Shown: piece by piece, positions 5,356 to 5,518 of the stretch
How the letters are laid out: the number at the start of each line of letters is the position of its first letter
Numbering within the stretch: the stretch's first letter is position 1
From: a bacterium
GTDB taxonomy: Bacteria > NPL-UPA2 > JAUVJM01
Length of the DNA: 5,518 nucleotides
NCBI GenBank assembly: GCA_030596585.1
Contig: JAUVJM010000087.1
Coordinates: 1-5,518 of the forward strand
Direction of reading: 5' to 3'
Position numbers and translations under genes: made by a program
Notes under the pieces: generated by a model
What the model saw: the letters and a program-made list of their open reading frames with translations, nothing else
Databases searched by the model: none
Told to the model about the DNA's origin: nothing

Positions 5356-5518
5356 CAACGACAGATTTTGAATATGTTCTGCCGGAAGGGTTTATTGCGC
5401 AGAGACCTGCGCCTGTCCGTGATGAATCCCGTCTCATGGTTCTTGACAGGACAAAACGGGCATTCCTGCATACCGCCTTCAGAAATCTTCTCTCCTTTCT
5501 CGAGAAGGGAGATATCCT
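5349..5518 (+). CDS. queA: S-adenosylmethionine:tRNA ribosyltransferase-isomerase QueA (5' part only)
   Basis: The first 56 codons are present and the gene runs off the right edge. The frame reads ...TDFEYVLPEGFIAQRPAP and then RDESRLMVLDR, matching the QueA N-terminus (DFDYELPxxLIAQxPxxxRDxSRLLVLDR), followed by FRNLLSFLEKGDIL, like the family FxDLxxxLxxGDLL. QueA transfers the ribosyl part of S-adenosylmethionine to the preQ1 base in tRNA, giving epoxyqueuosine, the precursor of queuosine at the wobble position of GUN-anticodon tRNAs. The GTG at 5349 lies inside the last codons of ruvB, with GGGAG at 5340-5344 four bases upstream. The 7-base overlap suggests translational coupling. No nearby in-frame ATG would keep the conserved start. 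Placement of queA after ruvB is common in Firmicutes and other phyla. Confidence 0.92.
   Translation, partial: MVATTDFEYVLPEGFIAQRPAPVRDESRLMVLDRTKRAFLHTAFRNLLSFLEKGDI

Overview
The window is a densely packed, single-strand housekeeping block from a bacterium. In order on the + strand it holds an EF-G-type translational GTPase of the EF-G-2/FusA2 kind, yebC (TACO1 family), ruvC, ruvA, ruvB and the first 56 codons of queA. Every complete gene is intact, with family motifs and catalytic residues in place. No accessory system (defence, toxin-antitoxin, CRISPR, prophage) is visible, and I found no gene-like reading on the - strand. Base composition looks close to balanced by eye. The order yebC-ruvC-ruvA-ruvB-queA is found in several non-enterobacterial phyla, and an EF-G paralogue just upstream reminds me of Synergistota-like genomes. 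That lineage guess is weak and rests on gene order and protein style only.

Layout: positions 1-135 hold a possible end of an upstream gene, or alternatively a promoter and leader, and then the EF-G-2-like gene (136-2202). A 229-base gap (2203-2431) is the only sizeable intergenic space and is almost filled by a palindromic element at about 2207-2411. It has perfect 20-bp terminal inverted repeats, further paired blocks inwards to a central hairpin, and a separate side-arm hairpin. It encodes no protein I can see and looks like a MITE-like or REP-like dispersed element, or a structured RNA. yebC follows (2432-3193), then ruvC (3199-3693) and ruvA (3704-4303) with gaps of 5 and 10 bases. A 32-base ruvA-ruvB gap made largely of a heptanucleotide tandem repeat (AATTANG-type, 4307-4334) comes next, then ruvB (4336-5355) and queA, which starts inside the last codons of ruvB (5349).

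How the genes work together: RuvA, RuvB and RuvC form the Holliday-junction branch-migration and resolution machine, encoded here as one tight block. QueA works in queuosine modification of tRNA. YebC is a TACO1-family protein linked to translation or transcription control, and the EF-G paralogue acts on the ribosome. The cluster thus mixes recombination with translation and tRNA functions, probably as one transcription unit unless the 205-base element interrupts it.

The points most worth a second look are the composite palindromic element between the EF-G paralogue and yebC, the heptad repeat that carries the apparent ruvB ribosome-binding site, and the departures of the EF-G paralogue from consensus in its guanine-recognition motifs (NMMD in place of NKxD, GCA in place of GSA).
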